Source: a virus. From it: DNA of 32,503 nucleotides. The DNA lies in IMG/VR virus record IMGVR_UViG_3300027747_001521, positions 1-32,503 of that record. The stretch is one strand, 5' to 3'. Positions 1-7,553 of the stretch are shown piece after piece (within the stretch, counting starts at the first letter, position 1; the number at the start of each line of letters is the position of its first letter). Below the pieces are notes generated by a model that saw only the letters and a list, made by a program, of their open reading frames with translations, had not been told where the DNA came from and searched no databases. The translations under genes and the position numbers were made by a program.

Positions 1-234
1 ATGCTGGAGAAGGATGCTGGTGAAGATCCTGAGCATGAAGCCCAAGAAGGTCCAGCCTACGAGGCTTCTGAATCTGAAGGACACGAAGGTGAAGGAGAAT
101 GTTGTAGTGCTTGTGGTGGAAGCGGCAAAATGGGTGGTATGGAAGATATGGAGGATATGGGTGATATGGGTGACTCTAAACATAAGGGTAATTCATTTGT
201 TATTGCCATTGAGCGGTCGATGAAGCGTAAGTGA
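1..234 (+). CDS. Acidic Met/Gly-rich protein, possibly 5'-truncated
   Basis: A 77-codon frame is open from base 1, so the gene may begin upstream of the window. The product is very acidic in its first half, followed by a Cys cluster (ECCSACGGSGK) that recalls zinc-binding CxxCxGxG turns, then a short degenerate repeat of Met-Glu/Gly-Asp units, and a basic C-terminus ending MKRK. I do not recognise a family. The stop lies 8 nt before the -35 box of the next promoter, so this is the last gene of the preceding transcription unit. The overlapping frame at 14-223 has an implausible Val/Trp-rich composition and was rejected. Confidence 0.5.
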   Translation: MLEKDAGEDPEHEAQEGPAYEASESEGHEGEGECCSACGGSGKMGGMEDMEDMGDMGDSKHKGNSFVIAIERSMKRK

Positions 235-241
235 TTTTTGC

Positions 242-270
242 TTGACTAGCTGGTCAGTAAATAGTACTCT
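242..270 (+). promoter_or_regulatory. Sigma70-like promoter, near-leaderless
   Basis: TTGACT at 242-247, a 17-nt spacer and TACTCT at 265-270. The ATG of the holin-like ORF begins at 277, exactly seven bases past the -10 box, where transcription would normally start. The same geometry recurs at 8189-8224. Confidence 0.5.
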
Positions 271-276
271 TTCCAG

Positions 277-429
277 ATGAAGACTACTATCATTGGAATC
301 CTCACTATTGTTTCTAGCGTCAGTTTCACCGCTATCTCTTTCCTGAAGACAGGTACGTTTGATATTGGGACGCTCATCACTAGCGTTACTGTTGGCGTTG
401 GACTTATCAAAGCTGCTGACGCGAAGTAA
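277..429 (+). CDS. Small membrane protein, holin candidate (50 aa)
   Basis: The product has two hydrophobic stretches, about residues 3-23 (beginning TIIGILTIVSS) and 30-46 (IGTLITSVTVGVGLIKA), separated by a short KTGTFD turn, and ends ADAK. Size, two membrane segments and position two genes before a cell-wall amidase fit a small phage holin, which would form inner-membrane lesions so the endolysin can reach the wall. There is no Shine-Dalgarno, and the ATG lies at the predicted transcription start. Its TAA overlaps the next ATG (TAATG). The holin role is inferred from context; the two-segment topology is visible. Confidence 0.6.
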   Translation: MKTTIIGILTIVSSVSFTAISFLKTGTFDIGTLITSVTVGVGLIKAADAK

Positions 430-572
430 TGCGCTCACAGCAAGTGCTCTTACGCGCTTTGAGTATGCCAAATGGCTGCTTAGGTAGCGCGAAACAAAGC
501 TGGTTCCGTTCTAAACTGAATGGGATCGGCTCTTTTCTATTGGAGATGAGCTTGTTGAACCAGCCAAAATGA
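429..572 (+). CDS. 47-aa ORF wedged between holin-like gene and amidase
   Basis: The ORF starts inside the TAATG of the upstream gene and its TGA overlaps the amidase ATG (ATGA), so it bridges both neighbours without a free base. The product is basic (Lys/Arg/Ser-rich, with a SWFRSKLNG stretch), has no signal peptide and only a weakly hydrophobic C-terminal part. I do not recognise it. It may be a real lysis accessory protein, or a ribosome conveyor whose main role is to couple amidase translation to the holin-like gene. The exact double overlap is the main evidence that it is translated. Confidence 0.45.
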   Translation: MRSQQVLLRALSMPNGCLGSAKQSWFRSKLNGIGSFLLEMSLLNQPK

Positions 573-1156
573 ACAAAAAACTTGTAGCAGTATGCGTAGG
601 CCATAGCCGTGCAGGCGACAAAGGTGCAGTAAATGTGGATAACGTAACAGAGTGGTCGTTCAATCAACCGCTCGCTAAACGCGTTTGCGAACTAATCCAG
701 CAAACAGGTCACGATGCAGTGGTGATAAGCCTGTACAATGGATCAGGCTACGGCACTGCTATGAACTGGCTAGCGCGTCACTTGCAGGAGATCAAAGCAG
801 ACGTAGCCGTAGAGCTACACTTCAATTGCTCCGACGACGGCAAAGCCAATGGCTATGAGTTCTTGCACTGGTTCAGTAGCCCCAAGGGACTAAAGCTTGC
901 CGATGAGCTAACCCAAAGCTTTGCCAAAGCGTTTCCACAACAGAAGAACAGGGGCTTGAAACAGATCAATGCGGATGATCGTGGCGGTCTTTTTTTAAGT
1001 AAGACCCACTGCCCTGCTGTAATCTGCGAGCCTTTCTTTGGTAGCAACGCCAAAGAGAACGAGTTCTTTTTTGGGCATAGGGGAGAACTTGCTAGGGCGT
1101 ACGCCGATGGAATCTTAAACTGGTTGGCGAGTAATGCGTTAAAAGCTATACAATAG
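569..1156 (+). CDS. N-acetylmuramoyl-L-alanine amidase (endolysin)
   Basis: The protein is a 195-residue single-domain zinc amidase of the Amidase_3 type, cleaving the bond between MurNAc and L-Ala of peptidoglycan at lysis. Expected zinc ligands are visible: His12 in VGHSR, Glu28 in TEWSFN and His84 in ELHFN. Glu154 in CEPFFGSN fits the catalytic glutamate. No signal peptide and no separate wall-binding domain are seen, so release would depend on a holin, for which the gene at 277-429 is the candidate. The ATG overlaps the previous stop. The next promoter begins two bases after the stop. Confidence 0.9.
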   Translation: MNKKLVAVCVGHSRAGDKGAVNVDNVTEWSFNQPLAKRVCELIQQTGHDAVVISLYNGSGYGTAMNWLARHLQEIKADVAVELHFNCSDDGKANGYEFLHWFSSPKGLKLADELTQSFAKAFPQQKNRGLKQINADDRGGLFLSKTHCPAVICEPFFGSNAKENEFFFGHRGELARAYADGILNWLASNALKAIQ

Positions 1157-1157
1157 C

Positions 1158-1186
1158 TTGACATTTTGTGCGGCTTGCCGTACCTT
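1158..1186 (+). promoter_or_regulatory. Sigma70-like promoter of tail-fibre cluster
   Basis: TTGACA at 1158-1163, a 17-nt spacer and TACCTT at 1181-1186, followed by ATG at 1197. Transcription would start about four bases before the ATG. The -10 hexamer is identical to that of the minus-strand promoter at 27764-27769. It separates lysis genes from tail genes. Confidence 0.5.
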
Positions 1187-1196
1187 ATCCGACGTA

Positions 1197-1535
1197 ATGC
1201 CTACCGCCGTTTACGATATTATAATCCCAAAAGGTGAAGACTTCAACTTCTCAATTCGGATTCTTGACTCATTGGATGAGCCTGTCGGTTTAACCGCGCC
1301 TTATGGCAAGGCTGAGATTCGTGAAGCCGACCGTAAGCCTTTAGCTGCCGCCTTTACCATTACGTCGTTAGGCAATGGGACAATAAAGCTATCCCTAACT
1401 AGGGCACAGACACTAACCCTAGACACGAACAAGCGTTATTTGTGGGACTTATTCTGGTTTGACACCAATAATTTGTCCCATAAACTACTTGTCGGTAATG
1501 CCGATGCTTATGCAAACATCACTAATCTAACTTAA
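1197..1535 (+). CDS. Tail appendage beta-domain protein, paralogue of 3630-3992 gene
   Basis: I chose the ATG at 1197 (MPTAVYD...), 112 residues. The longer frame begins with the TTG of the predicted -35 box and is unlikely. The sequence alternates short hydrophobic strands as in a small immunoglobulin-like fold (DFNFSIRI, GTIKLSLT, YLWDLFWFD). It shares with the gene at 3630 the opening YD(I)xxxxxxDF/YxFxI and a late LTxAQTxTL, WDLF and LL-G pattern, so both descend from one module. A role as a baseplate or fibre-attachment component is inferred from its place at the head of the tail-fibre genes. Confidence 0.65.
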   Translation: MPTAVYDIIIPKGEDFNFSIRILDSLDEPVGLTAPYGKAEIREADRKPLAAAFTITSLGNGTIKLSLTRAQTLTLDTNKRYLWDLFWFDTNNLSHKLLVGNADAYANITNLT

Positions 1536-1536
1536 T

Positions 1537-1758
1537 ATGGCTAGTACAAAGAACAATAATTTCATTCGTACTGTAGACTCACAGTCACTAACGCTGTCCT
1601 TGAATGGTCCTGCTGGTCCGTCAGGCCCAAATACGATTACTTCGCAGACTACTACTTCACTCTCAACGTACGCTAATGAAGCCGCTGCCGTAGCAGCTAA
1701 TCTTACATCTGGAACAATTTACAAGACCGCTACAGGCGAACTTCGAATCAAACTTTAA
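1537..1758 (+). CDS. Small collagen-like phage fibre protein (73 aa)
   Basis: Residues 24-32 contain collagen-type triplets (GPAGPSGP), followed by a Thr/Ser/Ala-rich linker and a C-terminal block (AAAVAANLTSGTIYKTATGELRIKL region) of a kind common at the ends of small phage fibre proteins. Gly-X-Y repeats in phage proteins usually mediate trimerisation. The gene starts one base after the preceding stop without a Shine-Dalgarno. It probably forms or caps a short fibre; the exact place in the virion cannot be read from sequence. Confidence 0.6.
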   Translation: MASTKNNNFIRTVDSQSLTLSLNGPAGPSGPNTITSQTTTSLSTYANEAAAVAANLTSGTIYKTATGELRIKL

Positions 1759-1776
1759 TCCCAACTCTATACCTCT

Positions 1777-2037
1777 ATGACAAACAATATCGACAAACAA
1801 AGCTTCGGCGAAGCTGGATTTGAAATGCGTACTGGTTCAGCCACATTCACTACGGATGACTACTGCGCCATTAGCTTTGTAACTGATTCTACGCTTACAA
1901 GTATCGCTGCCCCCCTCAATAGCGCAAGCAGCGTAGCCGTAACGGGAATTACGTATCCTGCTGGCTTCACCATTTTTACCCCGTTTACTTCTGCCGTTCT
2001 TGCAAGCGGCACAGCAATCGCTTACAAAGCACTCTAA
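1777..2037 (+). CDS. Small beta-rich structural protein (86 aa)
   Basis: The product is Thr/Ser/Ala-rich with alternating beta strands (SATFTTDDYCAISFVTD, AVTGITYPAGFTIFTPF) and ends GTAIAYKAL. Proteins with this pattern (a T-rich N-terminal strand, then ITxPAGxTxxxxF and AxxxASGTxxAYKA) accompany tail-fibre genes in many uncultured phages. It has no catalytic motif. The stop abuts the next ATG directly, which suggests co-translation with the fibre gene. A structural role is inferred. Confidence 0.55.
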   Translation: MTNNIDKQSFGEAGFEMRTGSATFTTDDYCAISFVTDSTLTSIAAPLNSASSVAVTGITYPAGFTIFTPFTSAVLASGTAIAYKAL

Positions 2038-3291
2038 ATGCAATTAGGCTTAGGCAATAATCTGGTTAAGGCTAAGGGTCCATCTAATCCAGATGGATTA
2101 TCGCTGGATCTCCAGTTTGCTGCTGACAAGACTCTTACTGCGCGTAAGGGGCCGACACCTGTTTTTACTCGTGCGAGCGGAGATAATGGAGGTACGACTT
2201 ACTTTGGCTTATCTGTTATAAATGCGATTTTTACTTATACAGACATTGACTATAACGTAGACATCCCGCAGGGAGCAACTGTGACAAATGGAAAGTGGGA
2301 ATGGTCTAATGGAACTACACGATTTTATTACACCGGAACTGCTTGGCAGTTATCCACCGAAGGTGCAGTAGTAGCTACATCAGCCCCTACCTCAACATAT
2401 TTCCCTCATTTGGCTCAATGGTTTGGCCCTATTGTAACTGCAACTAGCTCATTTGACATTGTAAAAGCGGCAAATAATGAACCGCGATTTGACTATGATC
2501 CAGTAACGCTTATTAGCAAAGGACTACTCATTGAGGAGCAGAGAACAAATTTATTATTCCCAAGTGATGCCTTAACCACTCAGACACGCACTGTCACTGC
2601 GGTTCCCCACACTCTAAGTTTTTACGGGACAGGTACAATTATTTTATCAGGAGCAACTATAGCAACGGTTACTGGAACTGGAGACTTTCCCACAAGAACC
2701 AAGCTAACATTTACACCTTCTGCTGGCAGTCTTATTTTAACTGTAACTGGTACAGTTGAGCTTGCACAACTTGAAGTTGGAGCATTTGCCACTAGCTACA
2801 TTCCAACTGTTTCTGCTTCTCGGACACGCTCCGCTGACGTTTGCTCGATTAGTGATGTTTCAACATTTTATAATTCATCTGAAGCAACTCTATTTGTAGA
2901 GGCATTAGTTGGAAGCACTTCTTCCTTCCCATCAATAATTTCATTAGATAATGCATCTAGTAGTAATCAGCTTGCTTTAGCTGCATTCCCATCACCTAAT
3001 ACAGTACAAGGATATGTTGTATCTGGTGGAACAACTTCTGCTTCACCAAATAGGCCACTCACTTTAGGGACTTTCTTCAAAGCGGCATCATCCAATAAGC
3101 TTAATTCTTTTCAAATTTCAATGAATGGAGTAAATGGAACTCTTGATACGTCAGGAGCAATGCCAGTTGGGATAAGCAAAATGAATATCGGAAGGTCTTG
3201 GAATGGAAATGCAATCAATGGGTATCTTAAATCAGTGAGAGTTTACAAAAAAGCAGTTACTGATGCAAAACTAATCACCTTAACCACATGA
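2038..3291 (+). CDS. Tail fibre/spike with lectin-like C-terminal domain
   Basis: The N-terminal part carries the phage fibre signature FTRAS (around residues 43-47) and, later, PRFDYDP followed by GLLIEEQRTNLL, a module often joined to carbohydrate-binding jelly-roll domains. Here about 100 residues containing WEWSNGTTRFYYTG separate FTRAS from PRFDYDP; these parts are usually closer, so this looks like an inserted module. The last 140 residues (from TLFVEAL to LKSVRVYKKAVTDAKL) look like a concanavalin/LamG-type beta sandwich with the terminal RVYxxALTDA-like motif. A receptor-binding role is likely. The TGA overlaps the next ATG (ATGA). Confidence 0.75.
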   Translation: MQLGLGNNLVKAKGPSNPDGLSLDLQFAADKTLTARKGPTPVFTRASGDNGGTTYFGLSVINAIFTYTDIDYNVDIPQGATVTNGKWEWSNGTTRFYYTGTAWQLSTEGAVVATSAPTSTYFPHLAQWFGPIVTATSSFDIVKAANNEPRFDYDPVTLISKGLLIEEQRTNLLFPSDALTTQTRTVTAVPHTLSFYGTGTIILSGATIATVTGTGDFPTRTKLTFTPSAGSLILTVTGTVELAQLEVGAFATSYIPTVSASRTRSADVCSISDVSTFYNSSEATLFVEALVGSTSSFPSIISLDNASSSNQLALAAFPSPNTVQGYVVSGGTTSASPNRPLTLGTFFKAASSNKLNSFQISMNGVNGTLDTSGAMPVGISKMNIGRSWNGNAINGYLKSVRVYKKAVTDAKLITLTT

Positions 3292-3617
3292 TCGACTACC
3301 TTCTCAAATTCCCAAGCAAAGGAATTGCTGAGCAATTTGGAATTGCTAACGGATTCGCGCAGCTTGACAAAAAGTCTGGCGTAGTTGTCTCGTCTCTTGC
3401 ATCCCACACCCACGCACTGTGCTTGATCGGCGAGCATAATAAAGACGGCAACTATTGGGTTCTCTTTCGCGATCTTGTCGGAATTCCGATTCCTAAAGGT
3501 GGCGAGCAGTTCATCTATTGGGCAAGCGACTTTGTTGTACACGACGATGCAGGTAGCGAGATCTCTGTACCACGTCCAGAATTCAATCCCGACGTACCGA
3601 ATACCTTTTGGGCCTAA
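3288..3617 (+). CDS. Small protein coupled to tail fibre (109 aa)
   Basis: The gene begins in an ATGA overlap with the lectin-like fibre gene. The product is a compact mixed alpha/beta protein with IGEHNKDGNYWVLFRDLVG in the middle and a C-terminus rich in Pro and Asp that ends NTFWA. No transmembrane segment or catalytic motif is seen. The tight coupling suggests it acts with the fibre, as a chaperone, a tip subunit or a collar piece. I cannot choose between these. Confidence 0.6.
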   Translation: MIDYLLKFPSKGIAEQFGIANGFAQLDKKSGVVVSSLASHTHALCLIGEHNKDGNYWVLFRDLVGIPIPKGGEQFIYWASDFVVHDDAGSEISVPRPEFNPDVPNTFWA

Positions 3618-3629
3618 CCCTTTATCCTG

Positions 3630-3992
3630 ATGCTTGCAGCCAACTACGACATTACCTTAGACCGCGCAGCGGATTACAGCTTCGTGCTTACGATCAACAA
3701 TCAGGCTGGTGCTGCTGTTGATTTGGGGTCGCCATCTAATGCTACGTTCTATGCTGATGTCCGTGAAGTCTTGACAAAGAAGGAAGTGCTTGACCTTACG
3801 CCCACTATCTTAGGTACTGCAACTAACGGACAAGTACTTATTACGATTACCAAAGCCCAAACCAAAACGCTTAAAGCTGGCAGCGGCATCTATGAATGGG
3901 ATCTCTTCATGGATCGTGGCTCGCCTACAGTACGTACCAGACTCCTTTACGGCTCACTCACTGCACGCGCACAAACTACTAACGACGCTTAA
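3630..3992 (+). CDS. Tail appendage beta-domain protein, paralogue of 1197-1535 gene
   Basis: The product is 120 residues with a predicted all-beta fold: DYSFVLTINN, ATFYADVRE, GQVLITITKAQTKTL, YEWDLFMD and LLYGSLTARA in order. This motif series matches the gene at 1197 and resembles small beta domains placed just before phage fibre proteins. It lies between a fibre-associated protein and a repetitive fibre. The two paralogues may be adaptors for two different fibres. The N-terminus MLAANYDITLDRAADY supports the ATG at 3630; no Shine-Dalgarno is visible. Confidence 0.65.
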   Translation: MLAANYDITLDRAADYSFVLTINNQAGAAVDLGSPSNATFYADVREVLTKKEVLDLTPTILGTATNGQVLITITKAQTKTLKAGSGIYEWDLFMDRGSPTVRTRLLYGSLTARAQTTNDA

Positions 3993-3997
3993 CCATT

Positions 3998-5125
3998 ATG
4001 CCTTCTGATACGTATACCCTCATCATCTCCGACGTTGGCGTTAGCACTCCGTCTGACCTATCCGTAACTACAGGCAAAATCGCCAACCTCGCTGTGACTA
4101 CGGCTAAACTTGCTGATGGTGCAGCTACGACTGCTAAGATCACAGATCTCAATGTGACCACTGCGAAGCTCGCTGCTAGTGCGGTTACGACGGCAAAGAT
4201 CGCCGACCTCAACGTATCAACGGATAAGCTCGCGGCTGGCGCGGTCACGACTGCAAAGATTACTGACCTAAACGTGACCACTGCGAAGATCGCTGATTTA
4301 GGCGTAACCGCTGCGAAGCTCGCTGTTGACGCAGTCACGACGACAAAGATCCTAAATAACAACGTCACTCTCGCCAAGATTGAGACAATTGCTGGCGGTA
4401 CGATCTTAGGCAACTCGACAAGTAGTGCTGCAAGCCCATCAGCACTTAACTGCTCTACCTTTGCTTTTAGTTTACTTGATGACGGAGACGCTTCTACTAT
4501 GCGTTCGACTTTGGGCTTAGGTGCTTTAGCTACACAAAACTCATTAAGTGTAACCACAGGCGGTACAGGTCAGACAGTATACACTACTGGCGATATTCTA
4601 TACGCGAGTAGTTCAACAGCATTAAGTAAACTCGCAGACGTAGCTACAGGCAATGCGTTGATTTCAGGCGGCATTGCATCAGCTCCCCTGTGGGGTAAGA
4701 TTGGTTTAGCTACTCACGTTAGTGGTACTCTGCCTGTTGTAAACGGCGGTACTGGCGTAACCGCTGCTTCAACTGGTAGTGGTGGGGTTGTTCTTTCGAC
4801 TTCTCCAACTTTAACAAGCCCGACTTTAACAACCCCAGTATTAGGAACTCCAGCTTCAGGTACGCTTACTAATTGTACGGGCTTACCGTTGGCTGGAGTA
4901 GGTATTGTTACTGGTACTTTTTCATGGACTTCAACAGGAACAACTCAGGTTAATGTTCCTGTAACTGGAATGACAGCTACTTCTAAAGTATTTACACAAC
5001 AGTACGGAAGTACAGGAGTAGAAGCTCACGTACTTATGCCTCTAGCAGCAAGCGGTGGCTTTACCGTTACTGCTAGTGGTAGTATCTCAGCAGGTAAAAC
5101 TTATAATTACTTAGCTATTCTTTAA
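3998..5125 (+). CDS. Repeat-rich tail fibre protein
   Basis: The 375-residue protein has three zones. Residues 23-132 are eleven tandem 10-residue repeats of the VTTAKIADLN type. The middle part (about residues 180-305) is low-complexity Gly/Thr/Ser sequence of the kind widespread in tail fibres (GGTG, STSPTLTSPTL, GTPASGTLTNCTGLPL). The last 70 residues (GTFSWTSTGTTQVNVP to YNYLAIL) form a likely globular tip with Ser/Thr-rich beta strands. Such fibres are generally trimeric. The TAATG overlap couples it to the next structural gene. A long frame on the opposite strand here is an artefact of the repeats. Confidence 0.8.
   Translation: MPSDTYTLIISDVGVSTPSDLSVTTGKIANLAVTTAKLADGAATTAKITDLNVTTAKLAASAVTTAKIADLNVSTDKLAAGAVTTAKITDLNVTTAKIADLGVTAAKLAVDAVTTTKILNNNVTLAKIETIAGGTILGNSTSSAASPSALNCSTFAFSLLDDGDASTMRSTLGLGALATQNSLSVTTGGTGQTVYTTGDILYASSSTALSKLADVATGNALISGGIASAPLWGKIGLATHVSGTLPVVNGGTGVTAASTGSGGVVLSTSPTLTSPTLTTPVLGTPASGTLTNCTGLPLAGVGIVTGTFSWTSTGTTQVNVPVTGMTATSKVFTQQYGSTGVEAHVLMPLAASGGFTVTASGSISAGKTYNYLAIL
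4064..4393 (+). repeat. Eleven 30-bp tandem coding repeats
   Basis: Each unit encodes ten residues close to VTTAKIADLN or VTTAKLAAGA. The two kinds largely alternate, giving a 20-residue super-period. Third codon positions vary between units, so the array is old and kept by protein-level selection; it is not a fresh expansion. The conserved Val, Thr-Thr and Ala-Lys suggest a regular trimeric stalk. Confidence 0.85.
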
Positions 5126-7059
5126 TGCCAATCTCAGCACTACCTCAAGCACCGTACAGGCAGGACCGTAGGACATTTCCTACGCCGCTTGTTACGGATG
5201 TATTGTTCAGTGAAATCCGTGACGGTAACATGCACGATTTTCCTTTATATGGCACGCCGCATCCTAATAAAGATAAATGGCCGTACCACAAGCTGATCTT
5301 CATCAAGCCCGTTGACATCGAACGCAATCAGATTTTCCAGTTCTTTTACGCTGCTGATCGTGAGAATCAAGACCTCTACAATTTTTCCTCAGGCTACCGT
5401 AACGTAATTGGTAATGTTGGTGGTCGTGAGTTTCGTGTCGTGCTACGTGAGTACGTCACGCTTAGAGATGAATTTGATCCTCTTTTTCCTGAATTTGGCA
5501 CACCAATGCCCAATGTGCCTGAAGGTACGTTTGACAATATCGAGTACGTCTTCTTCGACAAGCAGCAGAAGAAGATGGATCAGGCAGAGCTTGATTCGCT
5601 TTACGTCGCTGAAGTGCGGACGTACATTGAGCGTGCCTTCTTAGACGAGAAGCTGTCCTTCTCTGCTGAGAGGCCAATTCTCACGCCAGAAAGATTCAGG
5701 GCTACGTTACCTACTGTCGTAACAGAAGAGATCGTAGAGGGCAAAGCATCTTTGCCAGTCCCTACAGGAGATCAGATTTCGATCAGCGAGGATCAGATCA
5801 ATCCTGACATCAAACGGGTACGTACGGTTTCTCGCTCCACTTCAGAGGATGACGTAACACTTGTTGGAACGCGTGCCTACGTCGAGCAGACTGTTGCCTC
5901 TACGACTGAGACATATTCACAATCTGAACTAACGGCAGAAGAGGGTCTTCTTGTGGTACAGTCCCAAGTGACCCCCTTAGGCGACGGCAGCTACATTCGT
6001 GAGACCGTTACCGTAAATGAGTGGCCTGAACTTGTCGGCTCTGATTGGGATAACAACGTCAAGGCACAGGTTAGGAAGATTCAGCAGTTTGTCGATCCGC
6101 CTTCAGAAGCTGATCTATACGCGCAAGACACTTCGTTTACACCTGTAACTAAAGATAGATTCTTACGCGTCACTGAAACAGTACCTTATGAGGTAGTGGC
6201 AGGTTACTTTATGACCTACAGTTCTACCGTAGACATTAACCTACCTAATGTATTACGTAGCGTCGAAGTAATCTGGTCTGCTGATAATGCTGTAGGGACA
6301 TACGAATCAAATTGGGACGGTAGTGCGATAGGCAACGATGTATCTCTAAGCGGTTCTGAGAGGGGAGAAGCTAATGGTTCTGCCTCACAGGAGCCAGAAG
6401 TACTATTAGATATTGAGTATCCGTGGGGTCAAGACTGTCCGATTAACATCCATGTCTTCTATGTGAAGCCGACAGAAAACGCGTATGTTGAGGGACAGTA
6501 TACTGCTGGTTCTTTTGTAAGCTCAGATCTTGTTATTAGTAAACTAATGGAGAAGTCTCCGTATAGGAGTTCTCCTTCAGGAATGAAGCGTTGGCCTGTA
6601 TTTAAACCTCAATCTCATAGAATCATAACGAACGCAAAAAGAGTAAACGTATCGGCACAGTGCAATGGATCTTTTAGTTATGCTAAGAGCGATCAGCAGG
6701 AGCATAGAGATAGCACTAGCGGCTCTGGTTTTAGCGTAGCTGTTGATACTACTATTAACGTAACCAATGTGCCCCCGACACTGCACCCACTTATAAATCT
6801 GTCTGATGCAGCAGATAGGTACGTAGTAGCTAGTGCTTCTTGTTCCGTACAACTTCCATTTGGCGGTAGTGCAAATTCAAATGCGTCCTCCCCATCAAAT
6901 ATATTTGCAAGTGTAAATCCTAAATCACTCTCCGCCACTTACCCACAAGACATCCCTAGATCTGGATACTACTTACTGCGGTACCAATCCGAACCGTACA
7001 AATGGGGCTGGCACAGAGTAACCGCTTCTGTGATTGATGCTAGTTTGTTTGCACGATAA
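5125..7059 (+). CDS. Large tail/virion structural protein (644 aa)
   Basis: No catalytic motif is seen. The N-terminal 120 residues are rich in aromatic and Arg residues with FFYAADRENQDLYNF and REFRVVLREYVTLRDEF. Residues 170-340 are acidic Ser/Thr-rich beta sequence with several short TVTxTxxY strands. The C-terminal part, ending with GYYLLRYQSEPYKWGWHRV, suggests a compact beta domain. The TAATG overlap places it in the same translational block as the fibre gene. The likely role is a tail or neck appendage core to which fibres attach. I do not recognise a named family. Confidence 0.6.
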   Translation: MPISALPQAPYRQDRRTFPTPLVTDVLFSEIRDGNMHDFPLYGTPHPNKDKWPYHKLIFIKPVDIERNQIFQFFYAADRENQDLYNFSSGYRNVIGNVGGREFRVVLREYVTLRDEFDPLFPEFGTPMPNVPEGTFDNIEYVFFDKQQKKMDQAELDSLYVAEVRTYIERAFLDEKLSFSAERPILTPERFRATLPTVVTEEIVEGKASLPVPTGDQISISEDQINPDIKRVRTVSRSTSEDDVTLVGTRAYVEQTVASTTETYSQSELTAEEGLLVVQSQVTPLGDGSYIRETVTVNEWPELVGSDWDNNVKAQVRKIQQFVDPPSEADLYAQDTSFTPVTKDRFLRVTETVPYEVVAGYFMTYSSTVDINLPNVLRSVEVIWSADNAVGTYESNWDGSAIGNDVSLSGSERGEANGSASQEPEVLLDIEYPWGQDCPINIHVFYVKPTENAYVEGQYTAGSFVSSDLVISKLMEKSPYRSSPSGMKRWPVFKPQSHRIITNAKRVNVSAQCNGSFSYAKSDQQEHRDSTSGSGFSVAVDTTINVTNVPPTLHPLINLSDAADRYVVASASCSVQLPFGGSANSNASSPSNIFASVNPKSLSATYPQDIPRSGYYLLRYQSEPYKWGWHRVTASVIDASLFAR

Positions 7060-7064
7060 TACTT

Positions 7065-7553
7065 ATGGACGAACCCTTTATTCAAAGAGGCCCGTACGAC
7101 GGCAACGCTGACTCATCTAACGGCAGGCCGTTGAACGGCGAGTACTTATCCAACAACAGACTCGTCAACGGCAACTACGCGCCTAGAACCAACCGACAGG
7201 CGGCTAAGGATCTGGCTGCGGAGAACGGTGTCGATACAGCACGTAAGTCAACGGATGAGATACTTACTGACGTTGCTATTAAAAAGGGTGCTCAAAACGC
7301 GGAAGATGTTAAGCGTAGTATTGATGAGTTTGAAAAAGAGCAAACCCAAAGACGTAAAGCCCCACCGTCAAACCTAAATCCCGATAAGCCTGATAGGGAA
7401 GTAAGGAAAAAATTTCCTGTCGTCCCGCCTGCGCCGATGCCCGATAAGCCGTCTCGTGTTACAAAATTTGCGACAGAGTTTTATTGTTGGAAGGACGGTG
7501 TAGTAGGCACGATTGTTTTGACAACTGACTTTGCCTTTAAGCCTTTAGACTGA
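7065..7553 (+). CDS. Charged linker-like protein downstream of tail structural gene (162 aa)
   Basis: The N-terminus is Asn/Arg/Gly-rich and looks disordered (NGRPLNGEYLSNNRLVNGN). The middle is a charged helix (DVAIKKGAQNAEDVKRSIDEFEKEQTQRR, split by Ala) followed by a Pro-rich stretch containing VVPPAPMPDKPS, and the last 30 residues form a small beta segment (FYCWKDGVVGTIVLTTDFAF). This pattern fits a tether or small structural protein. It starts five bases after the previous stop, and its TGA overlaps the next ATG (TGATG). Function is unknown. Confidence 0.55.
   Translation: MDEPFIQRGPYDGNADSSNGRPLNGEYLSNNRLVNGNYAPRTNRQAAKDLAAENGVDTARKSTDEILTDVAIKKGAQNAEDVKRSIDEFEKEQTQRRKAPPSNLNPDKPDREVRKKFPVVPPAPMPDKPSRVTKFATEFYCWKDGVVGTIVLTTDFAFKPLD

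Noticed and set aside
3979-4557. 192-residue minus-strand open frame
   Set aside because: It is antisense to the repeat region of the tail fibre. The Val/Ala repeats simply mirror the codon pattern of the fibre repeats.
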